Assembly (NCBI RefSeq): GCF_009905375.1
Contig: NC_133653.1
Span: 90,755,671 to 90,819,670 of the forward strand
Length of the DNA: 64,000 bases
From: Apium graveolens
Lineage: Eukaryota; Streptophyta; Magnoliopsida; Apiales; Apiaceae
Direction: 5' to 3'
In this document: positions 12,607-24,810 of the stretch, piece after piece
How positions within the stretch are numbered: the first letter of the stretch is position 1
Layout of the letters: every line of letters starts with the position of its first letter
Notes under the pieces: model-generated
Seen by the model: only the letters and a program-made list of their open reading frames with translations
The model's database searches: none
Told to the model about the DNA's origin: nothing
Position numbers and translations under genes: made by a program

Positions 12607-14781
12607 CTACATTTGAGGTATACTAAATGCAGCATAATAAGGATTAGGTGTAAATGGCATATTAGCAAATTGTGCATTCATATTCTGTGTAGACATAACA
12701 TTCATAGGCATAGAAGGCATAACACTCATGTTGGGAAAAGAAGGTGGTACAGTCATGGAAGTAGGCATGACAATTTTGCAATTAACAGATAGGTGATTAA
12801 CACTTCCACACTTAATACAGATTTTTCTTGGAGCATACTTATCAGGTGTGTAGTTGTTATGTTTGTTAATCCCTACTTTCCCATTTCTATTGTTTTTCCT
12901 TTTAGCCTTTATTTTAACCTCAATCTTTTCTAGTCTGTCATTCAATTGCTTGATGGAAAGATGACCAATATTCACTTTCTTCTCCTTCTTCACTTGACTA
13001 GATTCTCCTGAAATAAAGTTTTTGGAAACTGATCCATATTTTTCATTTAACTTGGCAAGTTTGGCTTTACTCACAGGTTTGCTCACAGCCGACGGATGAG
13101 GATTTATGTCACTCGACAGATAATCTTTTTGATTATCCGACGGATGACTCTCATCATCCATCGAGTCTGCATCTGTTAGCAATCCTTCAACCAAATTGGA
13201 CTCTATCTTCTCTTTACTCTTTTTCCAGGCTGTATCACAGAAGGACTCAATACCTTGAACTTTGGTGATTTGAGAATGGACATCTCTAGATGATTTCCAT
13301 GCCTTAATCACCTCATGTTCACGATCAAGCTGTTTCTTAAAAATATCTTCTTTCTTCAAGACTCAGTATATTCCTCCTTAGCAATCTTACATTCTATTCT
13401 CAATTTTTCAAATTCAATGAACTGAAACTCTAGCACATTATTCCTCTCACTTAAAAATAAAATTGTTTTATTTGATTTTAGCATTTTCCTTAGTGAGGGA
13501 CTTAAGTGTAACACGCAAATGATATAATTCTGTAGACATGTCATTTATTGCATCATTACACTCAGCTTTAGATAAATGTGCAAGGTTAGTGGTGATTACC
13601 TGATTACTTGAAGAACTTCTCTCTGTTTCATCAGACTTGGCCATTAGGGCTAGATTGACATAGCTGACATCCTCATCCTCATCCAGACCATCTGCTGCCC
13701 AGTCATTTTCTTGTGTAATAAAAGCCCTTTCCTTTTGTTTGAGCAACTCAAAATACTTCTATTTATGATCCACAGGCTCAAACTTCTTCTTACTGGAATC
13801 TGACTTTCTACACTCACTGGCAAAGTGCCCTGCCAAGCCACATTTGAAATACTTGAATTTTGATTTATCTACCATGTTTCTATTTGGCTTAGCTGCTCCA
13901 AAGTTCTTCTTGAACTTGAGGTTGGCAAATCTTCTGGAAAGAAATGCTAGATGTTCATCAATATCATTCATATCATCTTGGCTCAAAGAATCTTCATTTT
14001 CTGCTACCAGCCCCTTGCCCTTGTTTTCACAGACCTTTGAAGTAGACTCAACAACTTCTATCTTCATCTCCTTCTTTTTCTCTAACTCAGCAACCAGTGC
14101 AATGGACTCTCCTTTCTTTCTCCATTTCTCCATTCTTTCATCTGGCTCTATTTCAAGCTCATAAGTCTTTAGAATGCCATATAGTCTCTCTAGTGTAAAA
14201 TCCTTGTATTCTTGTGAATTTCTCAGGGAGACTTTCATTGGTTTCCATTCTTTTGGAAGGGATCTTAGGAATTTGAGGTTAGAATCTTTGGTTTGGTAGA
14301 CTCTTCCATGCAGCTTCAGAGCATTTAGTAGCTTATGAAATCTACTAAAGATATGAGTGAGAGTTTCACCTTTTTCACAGTGGAAATGCTCATATTGCTG
14401 AATTAGTACCTGCATCTTGTTTTCTTTAACTTGTTCAGTGCCATCACAAATTATTTGAATGGTGTCCCAAACCTCCTTGGCTGTCTTGCAATTGATGATG
14501 TTGTCAAACATGTCAACATCAACTCCATTGAATAAGATATTCATGGCCTTCTTGTCTTTCCTGACTTGTTCAATATCAGGATTTGACCATTCATGCCTTT
14601 GTTTGGGAACTGATGGCTCATTTCCAGTTGCAGCTCTCATTGGTACATGAGGACCTCTCTCTATGCAATCCACATAGGCCTCATCTTGAGAAAGTACATG
14701 AAGATACATCTTTACCTTCCAGTGATGGTAATTATCTTTGTCCAGAAAAGGAATCTTGACTCCAACATCCTTGTTGTTCAT
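12607..14781 (-). pseudogene. gag of Copia-1
   Basis: The start at 14781 (MNNKDVGVKIPFL) is 47 bases inside the primer site and begins a 340-residue frame with the Copia gag (UBN2-like) core, including LDKDNYHHWKVKM and EVWDTIQIICDGT. A first zinc knuckle near 13810-13851 has lost its first Cys to Tyr (the usual CxxC reads YxxC); the other CHC residues remain. The frame then shifts: an acidic and coiled-coil-like part follows at 13356-13746, and a 250-residue frame at 12607-13359 holds a second, intact CCHC knuckle (CIKCGSVNHLSVNC). At least two frameshifts make it non-functional as read. Copies of the Copia-1 motif sit in its linker at 13085-13175. Confidence 0.85.
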
Positions 14782-14827
14782 CTTGCTGTTTGTTATGATA
14801 TTTAAACTCTTTGTGCTTCAAGAGCTT

Positions 14828-14839
14828 GCTCTGATACCA
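14828..14839 (-). other. Primer-binding site, Copia-1
   Basis: The minus strand reads TGGTATCAGAGC immediately inside the LTR, the standard initiator tRNA-Met complement. Confidence 0.92.
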
Positions 14840-15051
14840 ATTCTTAGTCCCTAAAAATACAACAAGAATTACAGAAGGGGGGTTGAATGTAATTCTGGCT
14901 ACTTTTTGAGATTAATGAAAAATGGTTCTAACTTAGTAATATATAAGTGTTTGATTTGCAAAGTGCGGAATGAAGAGTTAGATAAATCAAAACACAAGTA
15001 ATAAAAACACAAGTCTTTAAAAACTTTCTGGTGGATTTGAATGTATCCACC

Positions 15052-15055
<4 letters not shown>

Positions 15056-15085
<30 letters not shown>
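15056..15085. repeat. TA microsatellite in the Copia-1 LTR
   Basis: An uninterrupted run of alternating T and A of roughly 28 bases lies between ccaga and tcaagag. Confidence 0.9.
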
Positions 15086-15087
<2 letters not shown>

Positions 15088-15234
15088 AGAGAACCCTGTG
15101 AAGCTTGAATAGCTCACAGCTGCTTACAAATATGAACAACTAAACTTACAGAGAAATGCTACAGGATACAGCTTACAATTGTTTCTCTGAGAATGTATTT
15201 GCTTAGTCTTTTTGTTGTTCTACTTACTACTTTT

Positions 15235-15243
15235 GGTTTATAC
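15235..15243 (-). promoter_or_regulatory. TATA-like box in the Copia-1 LTR
   Basis: The minus strand reads GTATAAACC, about 190 bp downstream of the motif array and inside the LTR, a sensible place for the U3/R boundary. The start site cannot be fixed without transcripts. Confidence 0.45.
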
Positions 15244-15429
15244 ATCACCAAGATTACATAGTAATAAGACAAGATAATAAAACAAAACCTATCAAGTCTA
15301 ATACCATGTTGCTTCACTTCTCTATTCCAGCATCTTTGAATATCTTCATAATAGCATGGAAATGGTAATGCTTATTTGTTCTCAAAAACCCAGCTGAATA
15401 GGATGCCACATTCATTTTGCAAACACTCG

Positions 15430-15815
15430 ACACATGTGACTGTGTTGTCACTGTCAACAGATGTTTGAATTGATCATCCGTCGGGTACATGATTATCATC
15501 CGTCGGGTTGCCTTGTTGATCATCCATCGGGTAGCTTTGTTGATCATCCGTCGGGTAGCTATTTGACAGTTGACTTCATTTTATTTATGCAGAATTACAA
15601 GACATCATATATTTACAATTAATCAACCTATTCTGCATTTCTAATTAAAGTCAACATGACTTATATGCTACTACGGAATCTATACAAAGGTGTTTGCAGA
15701 AATGTGCTACATGACTTATTGTTACATAAGTTACTCGCTCGATGGATGTCAAATCATCATCCGTCGGGACTATATTGAGTCATCCGTCGGGACTATATTT
15801 GATCATCCGTCGAGT
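15430..15815 (-). repeat. Array of ATCCGTCGGG-type motifs in the Copia-1 LTR
   Basis: Plus-strand copies of GATCATCCGTCGGGT and near variants occur at about 15472-15486, 15493-15507, 15518-15532 and 15542-15556, then at about 15738, 15757, 15776 and 15799. The first group is spaced about 21-25 bp, the last about 22 bp. The core CCG-T-CGG has dyad symmetry. The array lies upstream, in the element's direction, of the TATA-like site at 15235-15243. Confidence 0.85.
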
Positions 15816-15881
15816 GCTACATTTTTCACTAAATTGAATCTACTAAGGTGTTTCGTTAATGTAATAATCAAGTTCACAACA

Positions 15882-17356
15882 TATTCTCAATATAGGAGCA
15901 AGGTCTAGTTAATTTCTAAGAAACCTTAGATTTAGAATTCTTCTTTTCATTTTTCACTCTTTCTTATGTGTGTTTTAATTCTCGCACTTACTTGCCACGT
16001 GTTTACTATCTTGTTTATGCGAACAACTTGGATTGGGAACGATTCATCTAGATTAGTAAGACCAATCGAGTTGTCTTTTTCTTCTTCGGATTCCGAACTC
16101 ATAGAAGTGCCCGAACCAATAGTGAACATGGTCGTGTCTCTTAAAGACCGATGTTACCCCGCTCATTCCGCTCAACCCTTATGTACTACTCTTCCTCCCG
16201 TCGAGGATAATAATTTCGAGATCAAAGGTCATCATATTAGTATGTTACCTAAATTTACTTGAAGTGAGGGTGAGGATCCTTATCTTTTTATTCATGAATT
16301 CGAGGAGGTTTGTGCATTACAAAAACTCCAACAATTAACTTAGGATTCCATTAGGCTTAGACTAATCAGTTTCGCTCTTAAAAAAATGCTACCAAAATGG
16401 TTATATAGCTTACCGGTTAATTCTATTTCAACTTGGGAGGTATTCTTCGTCATTTTTCTAAAAAAATATTTTCCAAACCATAAGACTACGAGACTTACAA
16501 ATGAGATAAACCAATTTCATCAAAGGGAAAACGAGTCCTTTGGTAATATTTTGATAGATTTAGGAACCTTTTGTCTCAATGTCCCCATCATGGAAGAAAA
16601 TGGAGACTTTGTAAGATTGTCTACGAGGCCTTAGATAGTTCAACAAATGCATTGTAGAGTCTATGTGTCAAGGAAAATTCATGAAAAAAGATGGGGATCA
16701 AGATTGGGAGTTTTTTGAGGAATTAAAAAGACCATGTTGTGGGAATGTACGAGGAAGCCCGATAAGCAAAATGAAACACTCGGTTCATTAGCTAATAAAG
16801 GATTGCATTTAGTTGGTAATTCCATAGCAACCGAAGCTAAGTTAGCTACTTTCACAAGAAAGATAGAAGCTTTAGAAACCACTAGTACCTCTTCACAAGT
16901 TTCTATGTGTGTAGACCATAATTATTCTAATCATAGGGTTCCAACTTATCATGAGGTTGAACAAGTCAATGCGATGTTTCAACCAACCTTTAGGAATGAC
17001 CCTTTTACACCCACTTACAATCCTGGATGGAAGAATTACTCGAATTTCTCATGGACCCAAGGTCAAACTTGTCAAGCTCCGTAACCTACTTTTTAAAAGC
17101 CCAATCCTAACTCTTACTCTAGTTCCAATCAAAGTCCTTATCCAAACCCAATTCAAGCACCCTTGAATCCTCCCGAGTTTAATGATTCAGATAAGAGACT
17201 TGATTCCTTAAAATAAAGTATCGAGGCTTTTGTTAAGTCTCAAACTAATTTGACTCAATATCAACAAAGATTTATACAAACCATGACCCAAGATACGAAA
17301 TTATTAAAATCCAATGCTCAAGCCATATCTATGTTAGAGGTTCAAGTGAGTCAATT
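15882..17356 (+). pseudogene. gag of an Athila-like Gypsy element (left half)
   Basis: Plus-strand frames at 15966-16262, 16386-16634 and 16734-17084 read as the gag of an Athila-type Gypsy element. The best-preserved part is KWLYSLPVNSISTW followed by FLKKYFPNHKTTRLTNEI, the conserved retrotrans_gag core. Later comes a CxxxxYSNH region, a PTYNPGWKNYSNFSW stretch, and a coiled-coil tail (LEVQVSQL) that runs into the Gypsy-B insertion at 17357. Several stops and frame changes occur. The 5' end is replaced by Copia-1. The other half is at 24811-26010. Confidence 0.8.
17352..17356. repeat. Target-site duplication, left copy, Gypsy-B
   Basis: CAATT immediately precedes the Gypsy-B LTR and recurs at 24811-24815 after it. 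The Athila-like gag reading continues across the pair. Confidence 0.9.
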
Positions 17357-20300
17357 TATAATATCCCATATTTTCAAATATTATTATTATTATTTGGAAT
17401 GGTTTATGTGATTTTATGTGAATTTTAGTGAATTATCTGGTAATTGGAGTTGATGTTTTCGATGTTTATATGTGATATTCTGTGAGTATTCTAATTATTA
17501 TATGTCCAGAATAAAACATAGATAATTGTGATATTTTTCTGGTAATTTTTGGTCTGTTATATGATTTTATAATTATTTGTGGATTTATTAATTATTTTCT
17601 AAGTATTTATAAAACTATTTTATAAAGCCGGGAATCATCCAACTTCAACTTTTTTTACATTTTTACAACCTGGAACTCTTCCGAAAACTCCTTCCGAACC
17701 TAATCTGGTAATTCCAGATATTTTTCGTGTTTTAACTTTTTCGATCCGGATTACGGTTTGACCCGTACGAGTCCAGACGTGAAATTTTCGATATGGTAAT
17801 CATTCTATAGATCGATAATAATCCGAATTCATGGAAGGCGAGATAATATTACTTTATTTTTGTATAAAGTATTTTGTAGGAAGCCCAGTTTTGATAATTA
17901 TCCGTATCGGGTATTAAAGTGTATCGTTATATAGTTACTTAGCGGCTAAATAATCTATTTTCGGATCTGATATGTAAATGTAATTATCGAATTATTAAAT
18001 GGATAAAATATGTGATGGTTCTGTCAGCTATGTGTTGCTGTATTATTAATTTTTGTGATTTGTGGGATGCGAAGATTAATATTATAATTAATTATTGAGC
18101 TGTATGACATTATTTGCTTTTAAAATGACTTTATTGAATATTTATTTTTATAAATGCTAAAATCATCTCTAAAAAATTTTTTGGTTGCTTTATAATTTTA
18201 CTTATTATTTTTAGGAGTTTATAAATTTTAGAAATTAATATTTTACTGATTATTTATCTTTAAATGATTTTCTGATTTCATTTAATTGTAAAATCAATAT
18301 TTAATTCCAAAATTCTTCAAAAATCATGAAAAATTTATTTTATTAAGTTTGGAATATTTCATGAATTTTAAAATTATTTCAGAAATTTTATGGCTTTTAT
18401 TTAACCGCACGTGTATTCGTTAAATTATAAAATACAGGTCTGATGCACGTTAAAAAAATGATCTAAAAATCTTGCAAATTTAATTTTATTAACTCCTAAT
18501 TATTTCGGGATTTTTAAAGTAATTATTTTCGTAAAATTTGAATTATTTTACCCATTAAATACTCGTTCAATTCTTAAATTACGGTATGAAAAGGGATAAT
18601 AACATGAGTAAAATAAAATAAGGAAAACAAATAAAAAAATAACCAAACCCCCCCTTTTCCATCGTTGTCGTCTCTCTCTCTCTATTGCCCAATCTCTCTT
18701 CGATTTCTCTCTCTCATCTCGATTTCTCCCTCTCTCTCAACTAATCTTTCAATCTCTCATCTATCCTGTCTCCATCTCTTTCCGTTTCCCCTTTTTATTT
18801 CCCCGATTCTCTCCGTTTTGGTGAGTTATTCCAGCAGTCGTTTCTGTTTTTTGTTAATTGCTTCGGTTCTGTACTATTTTGCCCGTGTGTATAGCTTGTG
18901 TGTGTGTATGGTTCTGTGTGTGCGCCTCGGTTGGGGTGTTTCCGCCTGTGATTATTTTTCCGGCCGTACAGGGCTTTTTTTTCTCCGATTGCGCGTGTAG
19001 GCGCGTGTGTTAAGTGCGTGTTGCAGTTAGATGTTTGGTCTGATTATGTCCTAATTTATGTAATTGGGATGGCGAGTTGTGACTGGTTGTTGTGTTTTAA
19101 TTGGATTGTTGTGGTCGATTTGACGTCGAATTGATTCGACGGGTAGGCCGATAAACAAAGGAGACGCTGCCCGATTTTCGGAAAAATTAATTCCGAGAAT
19201 ACGGGAACGTAACCTATAATTATCGGAGACATCGAACGAAGATATATGATCATATTATACAAACCTAATTATGTGTGTAACAAAATACCCTGTTATTTTC
19301 AACACAACGAGTAAACGTACTTTCCGAAAATAAATACGGAACCGAGTTTCGAATATGTGAACCATAAGTGCTATGTGTATTTAAATAATACATATAAATA
19401 TAAATTGGGTTATGAAATCGTATGGGTAATATAGGGTAGTGGTGTTATGTTAAGCGAGACAATTATCTGAATTAGGGTATTTCAACCCTGTAGGTCCAAG
19501 CGAAAGACCCCAGGACTGACATCGGACTAAGAATGATCTAGTGGTTAGTCGTTGAGCTCAACGAGGTTCTAATCGAAGGACCTGATAGAATGGATGAAGA
19601 CTAGAGTTGATTAGTATGGTATATTGGGTTGCAGCACTGCATGAGCAGAAGATCAGAGATTTAGCGAAGTAAAAGACGATGATGCCATGAGATGTCAGAA
19701 TGAGGGATTGTGTTTTACGAGTGTGACTAACTGCTAAAAACCAAAGGCAAGTATCCCTATCATCACTTATTGTTCAAGTGATATTTATTTTAAGTCTTCT
19801 TATGCAAGTATTGTTTTCCCTATTCTCAGTTCAGAATAGATAAATGTTTTATATATCACTGAAATAAATGATTCCGTTTATGCAAGTACTTATCTGTTAT
19901 TCTATGTTCAGAATAGTCAACTGTTTTATTTATCCAGCTATTGGATTTATAAATGTTTTGGATTTTGAGAAAGATGACTTTGCTTTGGGTTTTCTGCTTA
20001 GGTAAATGGGCGAATAAAATTTATAAGGGTGTCGAGTATTACGACCCCTCTCAAGAAAACGTTTTAAGATTGGATGATCACAAATTGCGTAAGAGGCCGT
20101 GGAGGCGGTCCAACATAGATTTACAGGATATAATACCTTTAGGCCGATATGTGCCTTGGGTGACCCATTTGTTTAGTTGGATATGCTTCCGCATACCGTG
20201 TTGCTCCACAGCTGATCACCGGCGGCAACACACCGTCGTTCGAGAATTCCAATCTAAATTTTTATATTGTTTTTGATAATCTTTACAAGGAATGCTTTAT

Positions 20301-21268
20301 CAACTATTTCTATTTTGGATTACAGGTGAAATGCAGTTTTTATCCAGTTTCTGATTTATCATGATACTTACTTTGTTGTTAAATATCAAAGGTGGTATTA
20401 GTATAGATGATTGATGTTGACTTCAATATGGGATGTTGTGAGCATCAAAGTTCGTATTGATATCTAATTTGATATGACAACAAAATGAGTATTAATATCA
20501 AGACTTCGGTTTTGAATAAAGTTTACGATTAAATCCATAATCATTGCTTCTTGTTATTGTTGTTTACGATATTTTTGTAAACACTATTTTACGAGTTTTA
20601 TCCTCGTCAAGATTCAAAGTATTGCTGAATCATTTCACTCGAAAATATCAAAAAGAGTTTTGAATACAGTGAGAAATAATTATCCGACTCTTCAATAAAT
20701 TTTCTGTTTCAGCAATTATGATTTTAAAATATTCTACGTGATTGCAGATGTCAGTTTTATATCAAAACGACCCTATATTCTATATAATAATCTTGCTGAG
20801 CATTTGTTCCGCTCATACTTTCCTGTTTTTAAATTTAACCTCCAGTGATGATTAACTTGTGTTATTTAGACGCGTAATTCGAGGAAGCAAAGGAGACGCT
20901 TTTGAAAGGTGGTTGGTCGGGGCTTTGCGAACTAGTTTAAGTTTTATTGTGTAAAGTTGTTTATATTATATTATATTATAGTTGTGTATTTTATAGTTGG
21001 GCCTAGTATACTTCTTTTCGAAGTTATACTAGCGGGTTAGTATTGAATTGGAATTTGTTGAAAAGGTTTTAAAAGGAAGTGAAAACTATTTATGGAATTT
21101 GGAATTCTTGTTTCTAGAACTATAACCTTAAAAGATCTTGGATTAGTTTGGGGTCATAGATGCTAAATATCTTCCGCTTGCATTTGTTAATTGATTAAAC
21201 AGGTTAATTTAGATTGAGTTTTTGTAGTGACGGCCAAATCCTTTGACCCCAGATTTGGGGGCGTTATA
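17357..21268 (+). repeat. Left LTR of Gypsy-B (3.9 kb)
   Basis: It begins TATAATATCCC (expected TG mutated to TA) and ends GGGGGCGTTATA before the primer site. It aligns with the right LTR from 18247 onward. It lacks about 270 bp present in the right LTR (break near 19050). No coding sequence is seen; ORFs within it are low-complexity artefacts. Confidence 0.9.
18668..18778 (+). promoter_or_regulatory. CT-rich tract in the left LTR of Gypsy-B
   Basis: A pyrimidine-rich stretch with repeated TCTCTCTC blocks lies within the LTR, followed by TG-rich runs. Such tracts are common around transcription starts and 5' leaders of plant genes and LTRs; its role here is inferred. Confidence 0.45.
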
Positions 21269-21484
21269 GGTTGGTATCAGAGCTGAGGTTATAGTAAAAT
21301 AGAAACGAGAGTGTGTAGGAGTGTGTATAGCTATGTGAGGACGCTTGAGCTCATATCGAGTTCATGTTGAACTATTGGATATAGTACGAATGAGTAAGTT
21401 AAGATAAGGCATATTCGGTTGAGTTGGTTGTGCTAAGCTGGATAGAACTCGTAGCAGTTGGTTGTGCTAAGCATTCGTGAAATT
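21269..21484 (+). other. Residual interior of Gypsy-B
   Basis: These 216 bases hold the primer site and 5' leader only. A 16-base direct repeat (gttggttgtgctaagc) occurs at 21423-21438 and 21457-21472. No protein-coding remnant is visible. Confidence 0.8.
21272..21283 (+). other. Primer-binding site, Gypsy-B
   Basis: TGGTATCAGAGC lies 3 bases inside the left LTR, complementary to initiator tRNA-Met. Confidence 0.92.
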
Positions 21485-24400
21485 TGATTATTTATCTTTA
21501 AATGATTTTCTGATTTCATTTAATTGTAAAATCGGTATTTAATTCCAGAATGCTTCAAAATTCATGAAAATTTTATTTTATTAAGTTTGGAATATTTCAA
21601 GAATTTTAAAATTATTTCCGAAATTTCCAGGCTTTTATTTAACCGCACATGTATTTGTTAAATTATAAAATACGGGCCTGGTGCACATTATAAAATTATT
21701 TCAAAATCTTGCAAATTTAATTTCATTAACTCCTAATTATTTTGGGATTTTAAAGAAATTATTTTCATAAACTTTGAATTATTTTACCCATTAAATACTC
21801 ATTCAATTCTTAAATTTCGGTACGAAAAAGGGGTAATAACAAGAGTAAAATTAAATAAGGAAAAAAATAAAAAAGAAATTTTTTTTACCAAACCCCCACC
21901 CCCCTTTTCCATCGCTGCCGCCTCTCTCTCTCTCTATTGCTCAATCTCTCTTCGATTTCTCTCTCTCATCTCAATTTCTCCCTCTCTCTCTAATAATCTT
22001 TCAATCTCTCATCTCTCCTGTCTCCATCTCTTTCTGTTTCCCCTTTTTATTCCCCCGATTCTCTCCGTTTTGATGAGTTATTCCGACAGCCGTTTCTGTT
22101 TTCTGTTAATTGCTTAGGTTCTGTACTATTTTGTGTCTGTGTGTATAGCTTGTGTGTGTGTATGGTTGTGTGTGTGCGCCTCTGTTGGGGTGTTTCCGCC
22201 TGTGATTATTTTTCCGGCCGTGCCCTATTTTTTTCTCTAGTTGCGCGTGTCGGCGCGTGTGTTAAGTGCATGTTGCTGTTAGATGTTTGGTATGATTATG
22301 TCCTGAATTTAATATTTAATAATATAGCATGATTTATTTGATTAAGGTTTCGTGAAATAAATTTATTCGTGCAGGAAATATTAATAATTAATCGTTGGAG
22401 TTTACGTAGGATGCCCAGTATTTACGGGAACCCGTATATTTTATCGCCATCGGCGATAAGCTTCGGTGAGCCGACGGTGGACTATGATGATGCGATATGA
22501 GTCCTACGATTATAAATTAAATAAATTAGTTCGAGAAATTATATTCAAAACAAATAATAAAAATTAATAACTGAATTGTATTGGTAATTGGGATGGCAAG
22601 TTGTGACTGGTTATTGTATTTTAATTGGATTGTTGTGGTGGATTTGACGTCGAATTGATTCGACGGGTAGGCTGGTAAACAAAGGAGACGCTGCCCGATT
22701 TTCGGGAAAATTAATTCTGAGAATACGGAAACGTAACCTATAATTATCGGAGATGTCGAATGAAGATATATGATAATATTATACGAACCTAATTACGTGT
22801 GTAACAAAATATTTTATAATCAATTACCCTGTTATTTTCAAAACAACGAGTATACGTACTTTCCGAAAATAAATACCGAACCGAGTTTCGAAGATGTGAA
22901 CTATAATTGCTATGTGTATTTCAATAATACATATAAATATGAGTTGGGTTATGAAATCGTATGGGTAAAATAGGATGGTGGTGTTATATTAAGCGAGGCG
23001 ATTATCTGAATTAGGGTATTTCAACCCTGTAGGTCCTAGAGAAAGACCCGATGAGTGATATCAGACTAGGAATGATCTAGTGGTTAGTCATCGAGCTCAG
23101 CGAGGTTCCAATCGAAGGACTTGATGGAATGGATGAAGACTAGAGTTGATTAGTATGGTATATTGGGTTGCAGCACTACATGAGCAGCATATTAGAGATT
23201 TTGCGAAGTAAAAGACGATGATGCCATGAGATGTCAGAATGAGGGATTGTGTTTTACGAGTGTGACTAACTTCTGAAAACCAAAGGAAAGTATCCCTATC
23301 ATCACTTATTGTTCAAGTGATATTTTTATTAAATCTTCTTATCCAAGTATTGTTTTCCCTATTCTTAGTTCAGAATAGATAAATGTTTTACATATCGCTG
23401 AAATAAATGATTCCATTTATGCAAGTACTTATCTACTATTCTATGTTCAGAATAGTCAACTGTTTTACTTATCCAACTATCAGATTTATAAATGTTTTGG
23501 ATTTTGAGAAAGATGACGTTGTTTTGGGTTTTCTGCCCAAGTAAATGGGCGAATAAAATTTATAAGGGTATCGAGTTTTATGACCCATCTCAATAAAAAG
23601 TTTTAAGATTGGATGATTACAAATTACGTAAGAGGCCGTGGCGGCGGTCCAGCGGAGATTTAGGTATTATACATGATATAATACCTTTAGGCCGATATGT
23701 TCCTTGAGTGCCCAATTTGGTTAGTTGGATATACTTCGACATACTGGTGTTGCTCCGTGGCTGATCACCGGCGGTAACACACCGTCGTTCGAGAATTCCA
23801 ATCTAAATTTTTATACTGCTTTTGATAATCTTACAAGGAATTGTTTATCAACTGTTTCTGTTTTGGATTAAAGGTGAAATGTAGTTTTTATTCAGTTTCT
23901 GATTTATCCTGATACTTACTTTGTTGTTAAATATCAAAGGTGATATTAGTATAGATGATTGATGTTGACTTCAGTATGGATATTGTGAGTATCAAAGTTC
24001 GTATTGATATCTAATTTGATATGACAACAAAATGAGTAATAATATCAAGAGTTCGGTTTTGAATAAATTTTACAATTCAATCCATAATCATTGCTTTTTG
24101 TTATTGTTGTTTATGATATTTCCGTAAACACTGTTTTACGAGTTTTATCCTCGTCAAGATTCAAAGTATTGCTGAAGCATTTCGTTCAAAAATATCAAAA
24201 AGAGTTTTGAATACAGTGAGAAATAATTATCCGACTCTTTAATAAATTTATGTTTCAGCAATTATGATTTTAAAATATTCTGCGCAATTGGAGATGTTAA
24301 TTGTATATCAAAACGACCCTATATTCGCTATAATAATCTTGCTGAGCATTTCTTCCGCTCATACGTGCCTATTTTTAAATTTAACCTCCAGTGAGGATTA

Positions 24401-24810
24401 ACTTGCGCTGTATAGACGCGTAATTCGAGGAAGCAAAAGAGACACTTTTGAAAGGTGGTTGGTCCAGGGTTTGCGAACTAGTGTAATTTTTATTGTGTAA
24501 AGTTGTTTATATTATATTATAGTTTGTATTTTATAGTTGGGCCTAGTATACTTCTTTTCGAATTTATACTAGCGGGTTAGTATTGAATTGGAATTTGTTG
24601 AAAATGGTTTTAAAAGGAAGTGAAAATTATTTATTGAATTTAGAATTCTTGTTTCTAGAACTGTAACCTTAAAAGATCTTGGATTAGTTTGGGGTCATAG
24701 ATGCTAAATATATTCCGCTGGAATTTTGTTAATTGGTTAAATAGGTTAATTTGGATTGAGTTTTTATAGTGACGACCAAATCCTCTGACCCCGGATTTGG
24801 GGGCATTACA
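21485..24810 (+). repeat. Right LTR of Gypsy-B, 5'-truncated
   Basis: It aligns with 18247-21268 of the left LTR and ends GGGGGCATTACA before the second CAATT. It carries about 270 bp (22307-22583) not present in the left LTR. A second CT-rich tract lies at about 21926-22035. Confidence 0.9.

Larger units (their letters stand above)
9431..15881 (-). mobile_element. Copia-1: minus-strand Ty1/Copia element, 3' end removed by Gypsy-A copy 1
   Basis: From right to left the minus strand carries a 5' LTR (14842-15881), a Met-type primer site, gag with zinc knuckles, a pre-integrase and integrase region, reverse transcriptase, RNase H, then a post-pol spacer cut at 9430 by Gypsy-A copy 1. The order integrase before RT defines Copia. 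A gag with two knuckles separated by a coiled-coil-like region, and a C-rich tract near the LTR end, suggest the SIRE/Maximus branch (inference). The protease is missing and pol has a premature stop and frameshifts, so it is not autonomous. Confidence 0.93.
14842..15881 (-). repeat. 5' LTR of Copia-1 (about 1.04 kb)
   Basis: The inner edge is set by the primer site (complement of 14828-14839). The outer edge is placed where the minus strand reads TGTTGTGAAC (complement of 15872-15881). With no second LTR in the window the outer edge is an estimate. It contains eight copies of a CATCCGTCGGG-type motif (15430-15815), a TATA-like site at 15235-15243, a TA microsatellite at about 15056-15085, and a C-rich tract near its inner end (plus strand 14875-14891). 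Confidence 0.7.
17357..24810 (+). mobile_element. Gypsy-B: collapsed Ty3/Gypsy element, two long LTRs and a 216-bp interior
   Basis: The element has a full left LTR (17357-21268), a Met-type primer site, 216 bp of interior (21269-21484) and a right LTR lacking its first roughly 890 bp (21485-24810), with CAATT duplicated on each side. No gag or pol remains, so it could only move in trans. LTR ends (TA/TG start, GGATTTGGGGGC..TTACA end) resemble those of Gypsy-A, suggesting the same broad chromovirus group (inference). Confidence 0.92.

Noticed and set aside
15430..15815. Regularly spaced short repeats resembling a CRISPR array
   Set aside because: Units are only 11-15 bp, in plant LTR context, and lack uniform spacers.
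18665..19000. 111-residue Ser/Leu-rich ORF
   Set aside because: Translation of the CT-rich and TG-rich low-complexity tract of the Gypsy-B LTR.
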